Of a stretch of 54,460 nucleotides of DNA, positions 17,667-27,564 are shown piece by piece; position 1 is the stretch's first letter, and each line of letters begins with the position of its first letter. The DNA is from Mycobacterium sp. 1465703.0 (lineage in GTDB: Bacteria; Actinomycetota; Actinomycetes; Mycobacteriales; Mycobacteriaceae). The notes under the pieces are model-generated. The model was given only the letters and a program-made list of their open reading frames with translations. It ran no database searches and was not told where the DNA came from. The DNA is taken from contig NZ_LZKU01000191.1 of NCBI RefSeq assembly GCF_001672975.1, positions 1 to 54,460 on the forward strand, given 5' to 3'. The position numbers were made by a program, and so were the translations under genes.

Positions 17667-17689
17667 CTCACCTAATCTCATTTGGTGAG
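17667..17689 (+). terminator. Hairpin downstream of the persulfide dioxygenase gene
   Basis: CTCACC at 17667-17672 pairs with GGTGAG at 17684-17689, and the arms extend to ten bases with one mismatch around a 3-base loop. It lies 83 bases after the stop. The rest of 17585-17856 shows no gene; the promoter of the next gene must be there. Confidence 0.4.
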
Positions 17690-17856
17690 GTCAGCCCAGA
17701 AAAATAGGGGTTCGTGAAATCGCTGAGCGAGCGGCGACGCTCCCGCCGATCGGTCCTGTGACGACATTGCTGCCGAGACACAAACAGTTAAACCACCGTT
17801 ACGGCCGCTCACAGGATATTCTTATGTGCCAGCGTCTCCGTGGATGGAGAGGGATC

Positions 17857-19257
17857 GTGGGATCTCAGAGAGTCGTCGTGGGTCAGCCGGACCGGCTTCC
17901 GTGGGCCGCGCGGGCTTCTGCAGTCCCTGCGACGCTCCTCGACCTCGGCAATCGGTATCCGGGGGCCGCGGTGCTGTTCGCGGCGCCGCTGACGGTTGCC
18001 GGCATCTGGGGAATGGTCACCCGCCCGTCACTGGCCCTGCCGCTGGTGGTGCTTGCCGGAGTGGCTTTGGTATTGATCGATTACTTGGCCGGTCCGTACC
18101 GAGTGGCTGAACAGAAGGCGCAGGTCGCCCCCGGCGACCAAAAGCGGAACCGTCAACCGCGTGTCAACCAGCCCCGGACGGTGGTACCCAGGACGCCGGT
18201 TAAAGAGAAGCCGCCGCCGCCGAAGTTAGAAGCCGAAGCCGATGCGGGGGCGCAAGCAGAGGCCGCCGCGGCCCAAGCGCTGGCTGCCGAGGCCGAAGCA
18301 CTGGCCGTCGAGGCGCGAGCGCGCGCCGACGCGGCCGCCGCCGACGCCCTTGCCGCGGAAGCGGAAGCGCTGGCGGCGGAAGCCGAGGCGCTGGCCGCTG
18401 AAGCACGGGCACAACAAGAAGCCGCTGCCGCCGAAGCGTTGGCCGCCGAACCCGAAGCGGTGGCCGCCGAGGCGCGCGCGCAGGCCGAGGCCGCCGCGGC
18501 GGAAGCGCTGGCGGCCGAGGCTCGGGCGCGAGAACGGGCGCGCGCAGAGGCCGCGGCCGCCGAAGCGGTGGCCGCCGAGGCGCGGAAGCGGGCGCGAGCC
18601 GCCGAAGCTCAAGCACTGGCCGCCGAAGCCCGCAAGCAGGCCAAAGCCGCCGAAGCCCACGCCCTCGCGGCCGAAGCCCGCAAGCGGGCCAAAGCCGCCG
18701 AACCGGAAGCACTGGCCGCCGAAGCGCGGGCGCAGGCGGAAGCCGCCGAAACCCAGGCGCTGGCCGATGAGGTGCGGGCGCGAGAGCGCGCACACGCCGC
18801 AGCCGTCGAAGCCGAAGCTCGGGCCATCGAGGCCCGTAAGCAGGCCGAAGCCGCCGAAGCCGAAGCCTTGGCCGCCGCGGCCCGGAAACGGGCCGAAGCC
18901 GCTGAGGCCCAAGCCCTGGCCGCTGAAACCCGCAAGCAGGCCAAAGCCGCTGAAGCCGACGCGCTGGCCGCCGAGGCGCGGGCACGCGCAGAGGCCGCTG
19001 AAACCCAGGCGCTTGCCGCCGAGGCGCGGGCGCGGGAGCTTGCGCACGCAGAGGCCGCTGAAGCCGAAGCGCTGGCCGCCGAGGCACGGGCGCGTGCGGA
19101 GGCCGCCGAAACACGAGCCCGCGCCGCCGAGGTGTGGGCGGGAGCAGAAGCCGCCGAAGCCCAGGCTCGGGCGGCCGAGGCGCGTGCGCGGGCAATCCGG
19201 CTGCGGCTTGAGGCCGAAGCCAAAATCAAACGGCGTCCCCAAGGGAACGCGCCGTAG
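17857..19257 (+). CDS. Membrane protein with giant Ala/Glu/Arg repetitive coiled coil
   Basis: I take GTG 17857 (GGAGAGGG just upstream) as start, giving 466 residues; the frame is open to 17758 and ATG 17824 is an alternative. Residues 37-76 form two hydrophobic spans (AAVLFAAPLTVAGIWGMV and LALPLVVLAGVALVLIDYL) separated by a short turn. A basic, Pro-rich linker follows (about 85-126). The remaining 330 residues are almost only A, E, R, K and Q, built from tandem units such as AAEARKQAKAAEAHAL, mostly 16 residues with some of 20. This predicts a long continuous helix or coiled coil, tens of nanometres if fully extended. Function is unknown; a cytoskeletal, spacer or TolA-like role is conceivable. 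The minus strand also has long open frames here, caused by codon bias. Confidence 0.8.
   Translation: MGSQRVVVGQPDRLPWAARASAVPATLLDLGNRYPGAAVLFAAPLTVAGIWGMVTRPSLALPLVVLAGVALVLIDYLAGPYRVAEQKAQVAPGDQKRNRQPRVNQPRTVVPRTPVKEKPPPPKLEAEADAGAQAEAAAAQALAAEAEALAVEARARADAAAADALAAEAEALAAEAEALAAEARAQQEAAAAEALAAEPEAVAAEARAQAEAAAAEALAAEARARERARAEAAAAEAVAAEARKRARAAEAQALAAEARKQAKAAEAHALAAEARKRAKAAEPEALAAEARAQAEAAETQALADEVRARERAHAAAVEAEARAIEARKQAEAAEAEALAAAARKRAEAAEAQALAAETRKQAKAAEADALAAEARARAEAAETQALAAEARARELAHAEAAEAEALAAEARARAEAAETRARAAEVWAGAEAAEAQARAAEARARAIRLRLEAEAKIKRRPQGNAP
18226..19197 (+). repeat. Tandem degenerate 48-bp units encoding the coiled coil
   Basis: About twenty degenerate units with the core GCCGAAGC or GCCGAGGC recur every 42-60 bp, most often 48 bp, in step with the 16-residue protein repeat. 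Units are conserved at protein level more than at DNA level. Such arrays change copy number readily between strains. Confidence 0.75.
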
Positions 19258-19329
19258 TCAATGCCGCGACCCGCTCTTGCGGTTACGGCCGCTGGACGGG
19301 TGCCGGACGCTGATGCGAAAGTGGTTTGG

Positions 19330-19932
19330 CTAGACCGCTTTTGCGTTCCCGGTTGGGTCGCCGAGTCGGGATAACACCGCCTCGGCGTTCGATGTCGCAC
19401 CACGGTTGTAGGGCAGCTTGGACAGGGCCGTGGCCATCGCGCAGGTGTCGGTCAGAGCCGCGAAAGTCAGTCCGCCGCCGATCGCGGCGGCCACCCATTT
19501 GAGCCGCGGCACGGCGAGGCTGCCAAGGACGGAGGACAACACCACCGATCCGGCCACCAGCCGCACCTGACGTTCGAGTTCCCACCGCTGGGCCCCGCGC
19601 TCGACGATGAAGCCGCGCCCTTCCCAGTCGTTGATCCCGTTCTCGAGAACACGCCCACCGGTCAATCCCGCATCTTGCAACAGCGCTTGGGCTTTCGTCG
19701 AGCGCTGTCCCGAACGGCACACCAGCACGACGCCGCGACCGCTGTCGAGACGCCCGGCGATCTCGCGGGCATGATTTTCCACCACGTCGAGTGGCACGTT
19801 GTAGGACCCGGTGATGTGTGCCGTCTCGAACTCGGCCGGCGTGCGCACGTCGACAAGGCTTGGGGCGGTGGATGACTCGAGCAACTCGAGAAGTTCGACC
19901 GAGGTGATGGCATCGGCGGTCGTCGCGGTCAT
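19330..19932 (-). CDS. Rhodanese domain fused to a membrane domain (YgaP-like)
   Basis: The 200-residue product starts at ATG 19932 with GGGAGGA upstream. Residues 1-105 are a rhodanese (SLVDVRTPAEFETAHITGSYNVPLDVV; active loop VLVCRSGQRSTKAQ with the catalytic cysteine). The C-terminal part has hydrophobic segments (VRLVAGSVVLSSVLGSLAVP, WVAAAIGGGLTFAALTD) and resembles DUF2892/YgaP-type membrane sulfurtransferases, with a conserved DTCAMATALSKLPYN ending. It may transfer sulfur from thiosulfate or a persulfide at the inner membrane. It converges with the coiled-coil gene and lies near the persulfide dioxygenase, so shared sulfur metabolism is plausible. Confidence 0.86.
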   Translation of the reverse strand: MTATTADAITSVELLELLESSTAPSLVDVRTPAEFETAHITGSYNVPLDVVENHAREIAGRLDSGRGVVLVCRSGQRSTKAQALLQDAGLTGGRVLENGINDWEGRGFIVERGAQRWELERQVRLVAGSVVLSSVLGSLAVPRLKWVAAAIGGGLTFAALTDTCAMATALSKLPYNRGATSNAEAVLSRLGDPTGNAKAV

Positions 19933-20004
19933 GCTGTCCTCCCGGGGTGAGCAATGCGTTGTGCTCTTGACTACCCCGGCCGGCGGAAGTCTGTGACGTT
20001 TCGA

Positions 20005-20298
20005 TCAGTATGAATCTGAAACGATTTGCAGCGTTTCCGCGCCGTCATGCTCGTCGGCGATGTCGCAAACACACACGTGAGCACCGTGCCGCCACGGCCC
20101 GAACTGCCAACTGCGCCTGCGCATCAGATGCTGCGCGTAGACCTTGTCGCGCTGATCCTGCGAGAACGCGAAGTCCAGGTTGACAGGCAGTCCCGCCCAG
20201 TCGACCTGGTCCTCGGCCATGCTGCCGTATCGCAGCCCGCATTGCAGCGGGCAGCCGTTCTTGATGACCCGATCGGGTCCATCACACTCCCGAGCCAC
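20005..20298 (-). pseudogene. Fragment resembling the C-terminal NADPH domain of the adjacent flavoprotein
   Basis: A 97-codon frame from GTG 20298 contains LDFAFSQDQRDKVYAQHLM, which matches [19 protein letters not shown] of the neighbouring 1416-residue protein almost residue for residue. The match continues weakly (GAHVCVCDIADEHDGAET against [18 protein letters not shown]) and then stops short of the usual C-terminal end. The first 27 residues (RVIKNGCPLQCGLRYGS) do not align. It looks like a partial copy that has lost the flavodoxin, FAD and most NADPH-binding parts. Because the frame is intact and a GTG start exists, a small functional protein cannot be excluded. Confidence 0.6.
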
Positions 20299-20417
20299 GA
20301 TGACGTCACTCCTTCAGGCGCGCGACCTAACGAGTGCATCGTGCGACGCGGAAGTTTCGGCGACGGGTGTGCGATGTTTCCGCTGTGTAACAGGTTCGGC
20401 GTCCGGGAACGGTTGCG

Positions 20418-23400
20418 CTAGTAAACGTCGCGGTGGTAGCGCTTGTCGGCGCTCAACGACTGGACATAGTCCTTTGCCGCCTCCGGATCGAGTTTGCCGA
20501 ACTCGGCCGCGATCTCGCAGAGCGCTCGGTCGACGTCCTTGGCCATCGGATCCGCGGTGCCGCAGACGTACAGCTGGGCGCCATCCTGCAACCAGCTCCA
20601 TAGCTGCGCCCCACGGTTGCGCATCAGGTGCTGTACGTAGACCTTGTGCTGCTGGTCCCGCGAAAACGCCAAGTCCAACTCGGTGAGGAACCCGTCGTCG
20701 CGCATCTGCTCGAGTTCGTCGCGGTAGTAGAAGTCGGTGGCGGCGTGCTGCTCACCGAAGAACAGCCAGTTGGGTCCGGTGTGGCCGAGCGCCCGTCGTT
20801 CCTGCAGGAAACCGCGGAACGGTGCGATACCCGTCCCGGGCCCGATCATGATCATCGGTGTGTCCGACTCGCTCGGCGGCCGGAAATTGCTCGAAGACTG
20901 CAGATAGACGGCGACCCGATCGCCGGGGGAACGGTCGGCGAGGTAGGTCGAACACACCCCGCGCCGCGGCACACCCTGGAAGTTGTAGCGCACCGGGGAG
21001 ACCGTCAGGTGAACCTCGCCGGGGCATTCTTTGGGGCTCGACGAGATCGAGTACAGGCGCGGCTGAAGGCGTTTGAGGACCCTCAGCCACTCGTGGGCAG
21101 AGGCCGATACCGGCAGCTGCGCCAACAGGTCGATGGACTGGCGACCCCAGGTCCAATCCGACAGTGCGCGCTTGTTTTCCGGCTTCAGCAGCTCCGCGAG
21201 TGTCGAGTCGCCGGTGCGCTCCTGCACGAACCGCACCAGATCCCGGCTGATGTGGGCGATCTCGATGCGCTCGGTGAGCGCGGAGCGCAATGACATCAGA
21301 CCATGCTCGCCGACCTCGACCGGGGTTTGTCCGTTCAGTCCGGTGACTGCCAGCCATTCGTCCACCAGTTGGTCGCTGTTGCGCGGCCACACTCCGAGTG
21401 CGTCACCGGCTTCGTAGCGGACCGAGTCTTCCGGCATGTCAAAAACCAGGTGCCGCACGTCTTTTGTCGATTCCGGCCGGCTCAGCATGGTGTTACGAAC
21501 GATGCCGGTGATCAGCGGATGCTTTTTGCTGTAGGTACTCGGCGCACTCGGGCGGGACGGCGCCGCAACCGGGGAAGTGCGGGCGGGCGCCGTCGTACTT
21601 CCATCCCCGCCGACAGACGTGGGCGTCCGGGTCAGGGCTTCGATGACGTCGCCGATCCATTTCGACGCGGAGTCGTCGTAGTCCGGTTCGCAGTCCACCC
21701 GATCGGTGATGCGGGTCGCTCCCAGTTCGGCCAGGCGTGCGTCGAGTTTGCGCCCGTGACCGCAGAAGTCGTCGTAATTGGAATCACCCAATGCGAGCAC
21801 GGCATAGCGGGTATTGGTGAATCGCGGTGCTGTGTCGGAAGTGAGTGCCCGCCAAAGGCCCGCGCCGTTGTCGGGCGCCTCACCGTCACCGGTGGTGCTG
21901 GTGACAAGTAACAGTTCCCGAGTCGTCGCCAAATCGGCCGGCGGAAAGTCGTCCATGCTGTGCAGGGCAGCCGGCAGTTCGGCGGTGCCCAATCGCGCGG
22001 CGATTTCGACGGCGAGTTCCTCGGCGTTCCCGGTCTGGGATGCCCACAGCACCACGATGGGCGCCCGCGCGGCGGCGGGTCTGGGGTCGGCGGGCGCGGC
22101 GGGCGGTTGCCGGACGGCCGGTGCATTTTGCGACGCCTCGGACGGCACCACCCCTTCGGGTCCGTCGGTGCGCGAGAACAATCCGGCCAGAAGGCCGTCC
22201 ACCCACAGCCGGGTGCTGGAATCGAAGGGCGCGCTGAGCGGCAGGGTCGGCACCCCGCCGACGCGGCGGCCGGCGTCCGAACGAAGTCCGGACAGCATCC
22301 CGGCAAGGTATGAGCGGCCGAGCTCGTTGAATTCCGGCCTGGGCTGTGTTGCCACGCCGAGTAATTCACCGAGGGCATCGACTTGTGACACGCTGATTTC
22401 TCGTACCTCCGTGGGCGCGGATTCTGGTGTGTCGGCGGCCACCGGTATCTCGGTGTCCGAATAAGGTTGAGAGACAGTGACCTTCGTCAATGTGACGGCA
22501 CACGCCTTGAACTCCGGTTGGCTCGATATCGGATCGACCGCATCATTGGTGACGGCGTTGATCGACAGATACTCGCCGAAGGTGTCATTCCAGTGGAAGG
22601 GCGCGAAGCAGTTACCGGGCCGCACCCGGTCACTGACGACGGCAGGCAGCACGGCACGTCCACGGCGGGAGGCGATTTCAATCGGATCGTCGTCCGCGAT
22701 ATTCAGGCGCGCGGCGTCGTCCGGGTGGATCTCAACGAACGGCCCGGGGTTGAGCTTGTTGAGTTTGGCGACCTTGCCGGTCTTGGTCATGGTGTGCCAT
22801 TGGTGCGGCAAGCGGCCGGTGTTCAGTAGGAACGGGTAGTCGTCGTCGGGCATTTCCTCGGGTGGCAGGTGCGGACGGGCGAAGAACACCGCACGACCTG
22901 TCGGCGTGGGGAAGGCCAACCGCGGCACGCTGCCGTCCTCGCGGATCAACTGCGTCTGGCTGACACCGTCATTGAGATAGCGGATCGGGCTGCGGTCGCC
23001 GTCGCTCCCCGGTGCGCACGGCCACTGCAGCGGACTCTGGCGCAGCCGCTGGTAGCTGACGCCCCGCAGGTCATAGCCGGTCGTAGGGTTCCAGAACCGC
23101 TTGATCTCTTCGAAGACTTCTTCGGCGGAGCTGTAACTGAACGCCTGCGAAAATCCCATCGCGCAAGCGATCCGGGCGATGATCTGCCAGTCAGGCAAAG
23201 CATGGCCCGGCGCCGGTACCGCCGGCTGGAACAGCGTCATGTTGCGCTCCGAATTGACCATGACCCCTTCGGATTCGGTCCACAAGGCGGCCGGCAACAA
23301 CACATCGGCGTATGCGTTGGTCTCAGTTTCGAAGAACGCGTCCTGGGCCATCACCAATTCGGCGCGCTCTAGCCCGGCCAGCACCGTCTTTCGATTAGCC

Positions 23401-24668
23401 ACGGATGCAACGGGATTGGTGCAGACGATCCAGCACGCCTTGATTTCTCCGCCGGCCATCCGGGCGAACATGTCGATGGTGCCGCTGCCGACTTCGGTGC
23501 GCAGCGTTCCTCGCGGGATGCCCCACAGGTTCTCGACGAACTCGCGGTCGTCGCCGGATGCCACCGAACGCTGGCCTGGCAAACCCGGCCCCATGTAACC
23601 CATCTCGCGGCCGCCCATCGCGTTGGGTTGGCCGGTGAGGGAAAACGGGCCGTTGCCCGGCTTGCAGATCGCGCCGGTGGCCAGGTGCAGATTGCAGATG
23701 GCGTTGGTGTTCCAGGTGCCGTGGGTGCTCTGGTTGAGGCCCATCGTCCAACAGCTCATGAAATTCTCGGCTTCGCCGATCATTCGGGCCGCTGTGCAAA
23801 TGTCTTCTTCTGCGATACCGGTCACCGCGCTGACCATGTCGGGGGTGTACTGCGCCAAGAAACTGGGCATCACCTCCCAGCCCTCGGTGAATTGGGCGAT
23901 GAAATCGGTGTCGGTGTGGCCGTTCTCGACGATCAGGTGCAGAAGTCCGTTGAGCAGTGCCAGATCCGATCCCGGCGCGATCTGCAGGAACAGATCCGCC
24001 TTATCGGCGGTCGCGGTGCGTCGCGGGTCGACGACGATCAGCTTCGCGCCGGCCTTGACCCGGTCCATCATGCGCAGGAACAGGATGGGATGGCAGTCGG
24101 CCATGTTCGCACCGGTGACGAAGAAGACGTCGGCGCGATCGAAGTCTTGATACGAGCCCGGCGGTCCGTCCGCGCCCAGGGAGAGCTTGTACCCAGAACC
24201 GGCGCTGGCCATGCACAGTCGGGAGTTCGACTCGATCTGGTTGGTGCCGATGAAGCCCTTGGTCAGCTTGTTCGCCAGGTACTGTGCCTCGATGGACATT
24301 TGGCCCGACACATACATCGCGAAGGCATCCGGGCCGTGCTCATCGATGATCGCCCGTAACCGCTTCGCGCACTGGGTGATCGCCCGATCCATGTCGACGG
24401 GCTCGAGCGGTTCGCCGCGCTCGGCCCGCAGATGCGCCGAGTCCATCCGGCCCGGCGCGCCAAGCATGTCCGACGTGGTGGCGCCTTTGGTGCACAATCG
24501 GCCGAAGTTGGCCGGATGTTCTTTGTTTCCAACCGACTTGGCGACGTGATCGCGGCCCGTTTTCGGATCCGTTGTGACCTGCAACACCATGCCGCACCCG
24601 ACGCCGCAGTAAGCGCACATGGTGTTCACGGCGTGCTTAGGCGCCATGGACTCCCTCGCCACGCTCAC
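20418..24668 (-). CDS. Assimilatory nitrate reductase fused to CysJ-like flavoprotein reductase
   Basis: One 1416-residue polypeptide. Residues 1-770 are a molybdopterin oxidoreductase of NarB/NasA type: the 4Fe-4S cysteines are C18, C21, C25 and C59 ([10 protein letters not shown] and RLCTKG), followed by [48 protein letters not shown] and the C-terminal pterin domain ([19 protein letters not shown]). A linker with a helical module follows, then flavodoxin (about 870-1015, [19 protein letters not shown]), FAD-binding (about 1048-1260, [10 protein letters not shown]) and NADPH-binding (about 1273-1416, [17 protein letters not shown], ending KRYHRDVY). The fusion lets NADPH electrons reach the Mo site within one protein, reducing nitrate to nitrite. 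Several starts (GTG 24668, GTG 24662, ATG 24647) are possible. No nirBD or transporter gene is adjacent. Confidence 0.93.
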   Translation of the reverse strand: MSVARESMAPKHAVNTMCAYCGVGCGMVLQVTTDPKTGRDHVAKSVGNKEHPANFGRLCTKGATTSDMLGAPGRMDSAHLRAERGEPLEPVDMDRAITQCAKRLRAIIDEHGPDAFAMYVSGQMSIEAQYLANKLTKGFIGTNQIESNSRLCMASAGSGYKLSLGADGPPGSYQDFDRADVFFVTGANMADCHPILFLRMMDRVKAGAKLIVVDPRRTATADKADLFLQIAPGSDLALLNGLLHLIVENGHTDTDFIAQFTEGWEVMPSFLAQYTPDMVSAVTGIAEEDICTAARMIGEAENFMSCWTMGLNQSTHGTWNTNAICNLHLATGAICKPGNGPFSLTGQPNAMGGREMGYMGPGLPGQRSVASGDDREFVENLWGIPRGTLRTEVGSGTIDMFARMAGGEIKACWIVCTNPVASVANRKTVLAGLERAELVMAQDAFFETETNAYADVLLPAALWTESEGVMVNSERNMTLFQPAVPAPGHALPDWQIIARIACAMGFSQAFSYSSAEEVFEEIKRFWNPTTGYDLRGVSYQRLRQSPLQWPCAPGSDGDRSPIRYLNDGVSQTQLIREDGSVPRLAFPTPTGRAVFFARPHLPPEEMPDDDYPFLLNTGRLPHQWHTMTKTGKVAKLNKLNPGPFVEIHPDDAARLNIADDDPIEIASRRGRAVLPAVVSDRVRPGNCFAPFHWNDTFGEYLSINAVTNDAVDPISSQPEFKACAVTLTKVTVSQPYSDTEIPVAADTPESAPTEVREISVSQVDALGELLGVATQPRPEFNELGRSYLAGMLSGLRSDAGRRVGGVPTLPLSAPFDSSTRLWVDGLLAGLFSRTDGPEGVVPSEASQNAPAVRQPPAAPADPRPAAARAPIVVLWASQTGNAEELAVEIAARLGTAELPAALHSMDDFPPADLATTRELLLVTSTTGDGEAPDNGAGLWRALTSDTAPRFTNTRYAVLALGDSNYDDFCGHGRKLDARLAELGATRITDRVDCEPDYDDSASKWIGDVIEALTRTPTSVGGDGSTTAPARTSPVAAPSRPSAPSTYSKKHPLITGIVRNTMLSRPESTKDVRHLVFDMPEDSVRYEAGDALGVWPRNSDQLVDEWLAVTGLNGQTPVEVGEHGLMSLRSALTERIEIAHISRDLVRFVQERTGDSTLAELLKPENKRALSDWTWGRQSIDLLAQLPVSASAHEWLRVLKRLQPRLYSISSSPKECPGEVHLTVSPVRYNFQGVPRRGVCSTYLADRSPGDRVAVYLQSSSNFRPPSESDTPMIMIGPGTGIAPFRGFLQERRALGHTGPNWLFFGEQHAATDFYYRDELEQMRDDGFLTELDLAFSRDQQHKVYVQHLMRNRGAQLWSWLQDGAQLYVCGTADPMAKDVDRALCEIAAEFGKLDPEAAKDYVQSLSADKRYHRDVY

Positions 24669-24960
24669 GTCCCTCCGTCGAGTGCGTACGGGTTAGCTCC
24701 GTATCAGGTGAGTTCATTGTGGAGCAGGCATGTTTCGGCACCGCTGCCCGAAATTTCCCCCGGTTTACTTCTTCCTCTCAACGGCCAACTCGCCGGTGTG
24801 AAATCGCCGGGGGATTTACCGCTGGAGATTGCGTTATCGCAGGTCACCGTTGACTGCCCAACCCGCTTGAGGTTAGTCAGTACGCCCCGCGAAACGCTTC
24901 TCAGAACGGGGTTTTTGACCAAACCGATGGGACATTCACAGTCTTCGCTAAGCTCACCGC
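24669..24960. other. Divergent promoter region of the nitrate reductase fusion and a lipoprotein gene
   Basis: This 292-bp stretch has no gene. An imperfect inverted repeat, AAATTTCCCCCGG at 24751-24763 and CCGGGGGATTT at 24807-24817, is the clearest structure and could bind a regulator of the nitrate gene. I looked for GlnR-type GTNAC/GAAAC boxes and saw no convincing array. Confidence 0.4.
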
Positions 24961-25443
24961 GTGCGTCCGCTCATTGTGATCTTTCTGGTTTTGCTGGCCT
25001 CCGGCTGCGGCTGGAAGCCCACCGCGCCACCACAAGCCCGACCTGACACCTGCAAGGAGTCCGATGGGCCGACGGCGGACATCGTGCGCCGGGCAATCAC
25101 CGCGGTTCCCATCGCCATTCCCGGCACCATCTGGGTGGAAATGGGGCGGGGGCATACCCGGAATTGCCGCCTGCACTGGGTGCAGATCATCCCGACGATC
25201 GCGAATGAAGCAAGTCCGCAACAATTGATCTTCTTCGACCACAACAGGCCGCTCGGTACCCCGACGTCGAACCCGAAGCCGTATATAACCGTGCTACCGC
25301 CCTCGGATGACACCGTCACCGTTCAGTACCAGTGGCAGAAGGGAAATGATCAGCTGTGCTGTCCCACCGGCATCGGAACGGTGAAGTTCCGGATCGGCTC
25401 CGATGGCAAGCTGCAGACCCTTGGCAAGGTTCCGAACCAATAA
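24961..25443 (+). CDS. lppP: LppP/LprE-family lipoprotein
   Basis: The 160-residue product begins MRPLIVIFLVLLASGCGWKP, a short lipoprotein signal with the modified cysteine at C16 (ASGC, an acceptable lipobox). The mature part has the pattern of the LppP/LprE family: CRLHWVQIIPTIANEASPQQLIFFDHNRPLGT, then VTVQYQWQKGNDQLCCPTGIGTVKFRI. Several cysteines may form disulfides outside the membrane. Function is unknown. In H37Rv lppP (Rv2330c) lies three genes from the MarR gene Rv2327; the similar distance and matching relative orientation support this name, but it rests on memory. The GTG start has no strong ribosome site. Confidence 0.6.
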   Translation: MRPLIVIFLVLLASGCGWKPTAPPQARPDTCKESDGPTADIVRRAITAVPIAIPGTIWVEMGRGHTRNCRLHWVQIIPTIANEASPQQLIFFDHNRPLGTPTSNPKPYITVLPPSDDTVTVQYQWQKGNDQLCCPTGIGTVKFRIGSDGKLQTLGKVPNQ

Positions 25444-25530
25444 CGTTTCAGCGCAATGACTTCCGTGGCCGCGCAGTCAACGTCTAGGGTGCCGGGCCGG
25501 CCGAGCAGGGCGGCGATCCTCAACAGCCCG

Positions 25531-27483
25531 TCAGTTCGTGACCGCCTCGGACAGATTCTCCGGGTGCAGCATCTCGGCGTAACGCAGCGGCTCCGGGACC
25601 CCGAAACCGTCGACCAGTGTCTCGGCATGCGGGCGAAGTGCCCGGCAGCGGTCGTTGATGCCCCGGGTGACCGCCTTGGCGCGCTCGGTGGACAGGTAAC
25701 GGTGCTCGATGTACCACGCCTTGTCGTCCTCGATCACCGAGAGTGCGTACAGGTCGCACAGGATGCCGAGTAGTTCGCGGGCCTGCTCGTCGGGGCACGC
25801 GTCGATCCCGGCGACGAACGCCTCCAATATCACTCGATCGATGTGTGCGCTGGCGGCGTGCAACACGTGATCCTGCACCGAGTTGAACGCCTCGAATTCC
25901 GACATCTCCTTGGATTTGGCCTGCAGCCGGCGCGCCACCGATGCCAGCAGATATTCTTCGCGGTCTTCAAACATCTTGATCTGTGTGCCGCGGTTGAACA
26001 GGCTGCCCTCTTCCTCGCTGTCCTGCCGGGCGTCCACGATCGTTTGGATAATCGTCTCCGCCGCAGTGCGTTTGATGACGCGTTCCCCAACAGTGTTGGC
26101 GGCGAAGCGCACCCATTCGACCGGACTCATGCTCTTGATGTCGTCGGCGTATGCCGTCAGCAGCTCCTTGGCCACCAGCTGGGTCAGCACGTGGTTGTCG
26201 CCCTCGAAGGTGGTGAAAACGTCGGTATCGCCGCGCAGCCCGATCAGCCGGTTCTCCGCCATGTAGCCCGCACCGCCGCAGGCCTCGCGGGACTCCTGGA
26301 TCGCGCGGCTGGCATGCCAGGTGTTGGCCGCTTTCAGCCCCGCGGCACGCGCCTCCAGTTCGCGCTGCTCGTCGGCATCGGGCGCGTCTGCGCTCTGCAC
26401 GTCATGACATTTGCTGACCAACTCGTTTTGTGCGAACTGCAAGGCGTAGGACTTCGCGATCAACGGAAACAGCCTCCGCTGGTGCACCAGGTAGTCCATG
26501 ATCAGCACTTCGGAATCGTCATTAGGTGCACTGAATTGCCTGCGCTGCAACGCATATCGGGTGGCGATGTCCAGGGCCACCCGACCTGCCGCACCCGCGC
26601 TGCCGCCCACGGTGATCCGGCCGCGGACCAGGGTGCCCAGCATGGTGAAGAACCGGCGGTTCGGGTTGTCGATCGGCGAACTATAGGTGCCGTCGGGAGC
26701 GACGTCGCCGTATTTGTTCAGCAGGTTGACTCTCGGGACCCGGACGTGGTCGAAGACGATGCGGCCGTTGTCGACACCGGGCAGCCCACCCTTGTATTCG
26801 CAGTCCGACGTGGTGATTCCCGGCAGATCGTTGCCGTCCTCGTCGCGGATCGGCACCAGGACGCAGTGCACGCCGTGGTTGACCGGCTTGCCGTCCTCGC
26901 TGGTGATCAGTTGCGCGAAAACCGCTGCCATGGTTGCTGTTTCGGCGGCGCCGCCGATGTAGTCCTTGCGGGCCGACGGGGTGGGGGAGTCGATGACGAA
27001 CTCCTCCGTGTCGGGGTCGTAGGTCGCCGTGGTCTCCAGCGACTGCACGTCGCTGCCGTGCCCGGTCTCGGTCATCGCGAAACAGCCGCGCAACTCGAGG
27101 CTTATGATCTTGGGCACGTAGGTCTCGTGGTGGCGCTCAGTGCCCAGGTTCTCCACGGCGCCGCCGAACAGCCCCCACTGCACCCCGGCCTTCACCATCA
27201 GCGACAGGTCCGACATCGCCAGCATCTCGATCATCGTGATCGCCGCACCGACGTCGCCGGTGCCGCCATGCTCTTTCCGGAAACTGTCGGCGGCCGCACC
27301 GAACGCCGCCATGATCCTCATCTGCTCGGCAACCTTGGTGCGGGCGATCACGGTGTTCGGGGTGTAGTGCGGGCGGAACAGGTCCTCGGTCAGTGTGGCC
27401 CGCATCCGGTTTCTGACATCACGCCAACGCCCGTCCAGTGCGTTGCGCAGATACTCGGCAGTGCTAGTCGTTTCAGGCGCCAT
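25531..27483 (-). CDS. Acyl-CoA dehydrogenase/oxidase family protein
   Basis: The 650-residue product starts at ATG 27483 (the frame is open to 27522). It has the acyl-CoA dehydrogenase-oxidase layout: an N-terminal helical part, the middle beta domain with CFAMTETGHGSDVQSLETTATYD, KDYIGGAAETATMAAVFAQL and a RVPRVNLLNKYGDV block, and the FAD domain with ESREACGGAGYMAENRLIGLRGDTDVFTTFEGDNHVLTQLVAKELL. Length and the extended C-terminal domain fit the acyl-CoA oxidase (ACOX) type rather than the 380-residue dehydrogenases. It would catalyse the first, alpha-beta oxidising step on an acyl-CoA of unknown chain. It is probably transcribed on its own; the FHA-ABC gene on the same strand ends 81 bases upstream. 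Confidence 0.88.
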   Translation of the reverse strand: MAPETTSTAEYLRNALDGRWRDVRNRMRATLTEDLFRPHYTPNTVIARTKVAEQMRIMAAFGAAADSFRKEHGGTGDVGAAITMIEMLAMSDLSLMVKAGVQWGLFGGAVENLGTERHHETYVPKIISLELRGCFAMTETGHGSDVQSLETTATYDPDTEEFVIDSPTPSARKDYIGGAAETATMAAVFAQLITSEDGKPVNHGVHCVLVPIRDEDGNDLPGITTSDCEYKGGLPGVDNGRIVFDHVRVPRVNLLNKYGDVAPDGTYSSPIDNPNRRFFTMLGTLVRGRITVGGSAGAAGRVALDIATRYALQRRQFSAPNDDSEVLIMDYLVHQRRLFPLIAKSYALQFAQNELVSKCHDVQSADAPDADEQRELEARAAGLKAANTWHASRAIQESREACGGAGYMAENRLIGLRGDTDVFTTFEGDNHVLTQLVAKELLTAYADDIKSMSPVEWVRFAANTVGERVIKRTAAETIIQTIVDARQDSEEEGSLFNRGTQIKMFEDREEYLLASVARRLQAKSKEMSEFEAFNSVQDHVLHAASAHIDRVILEAFVAGIDACPDEQARELLGILCDLYALSVIEDDKAWYIEHRYLSTERAKAVTRGINDRCRALRPHAETLVDGFGVPEPLRYAEMLHPENLSEAVTN

Positions 27484-27564
27484 AATTTGACAGTAATGTG
27501 CGGCTTGCGTCGCGGCGAACAACGGCGACAGTTCATGTCACGGAACGAAATGTCCCCGCGGCCG

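Noticed and set aside
18200..19242. Long minus-strand frames (up to 338 codons) with collagen-like Gly/Phe or Pro/Arg repeats
   Set aside because: They mirror the plus-strand Ala/Glu/Arg repeat; the composition follows from GCC/GAA codon bias. The plus-strand frame has a ribosome site, membrane spans and a natural coiled-coil sequence.
24669..24960. GlnR boxes upstream of the nitrate reductase fusion
   Set aside because: Isolated GTTTC and GTCAC words occur but not in the spaced array expected for GlnR, so no site is claimed.
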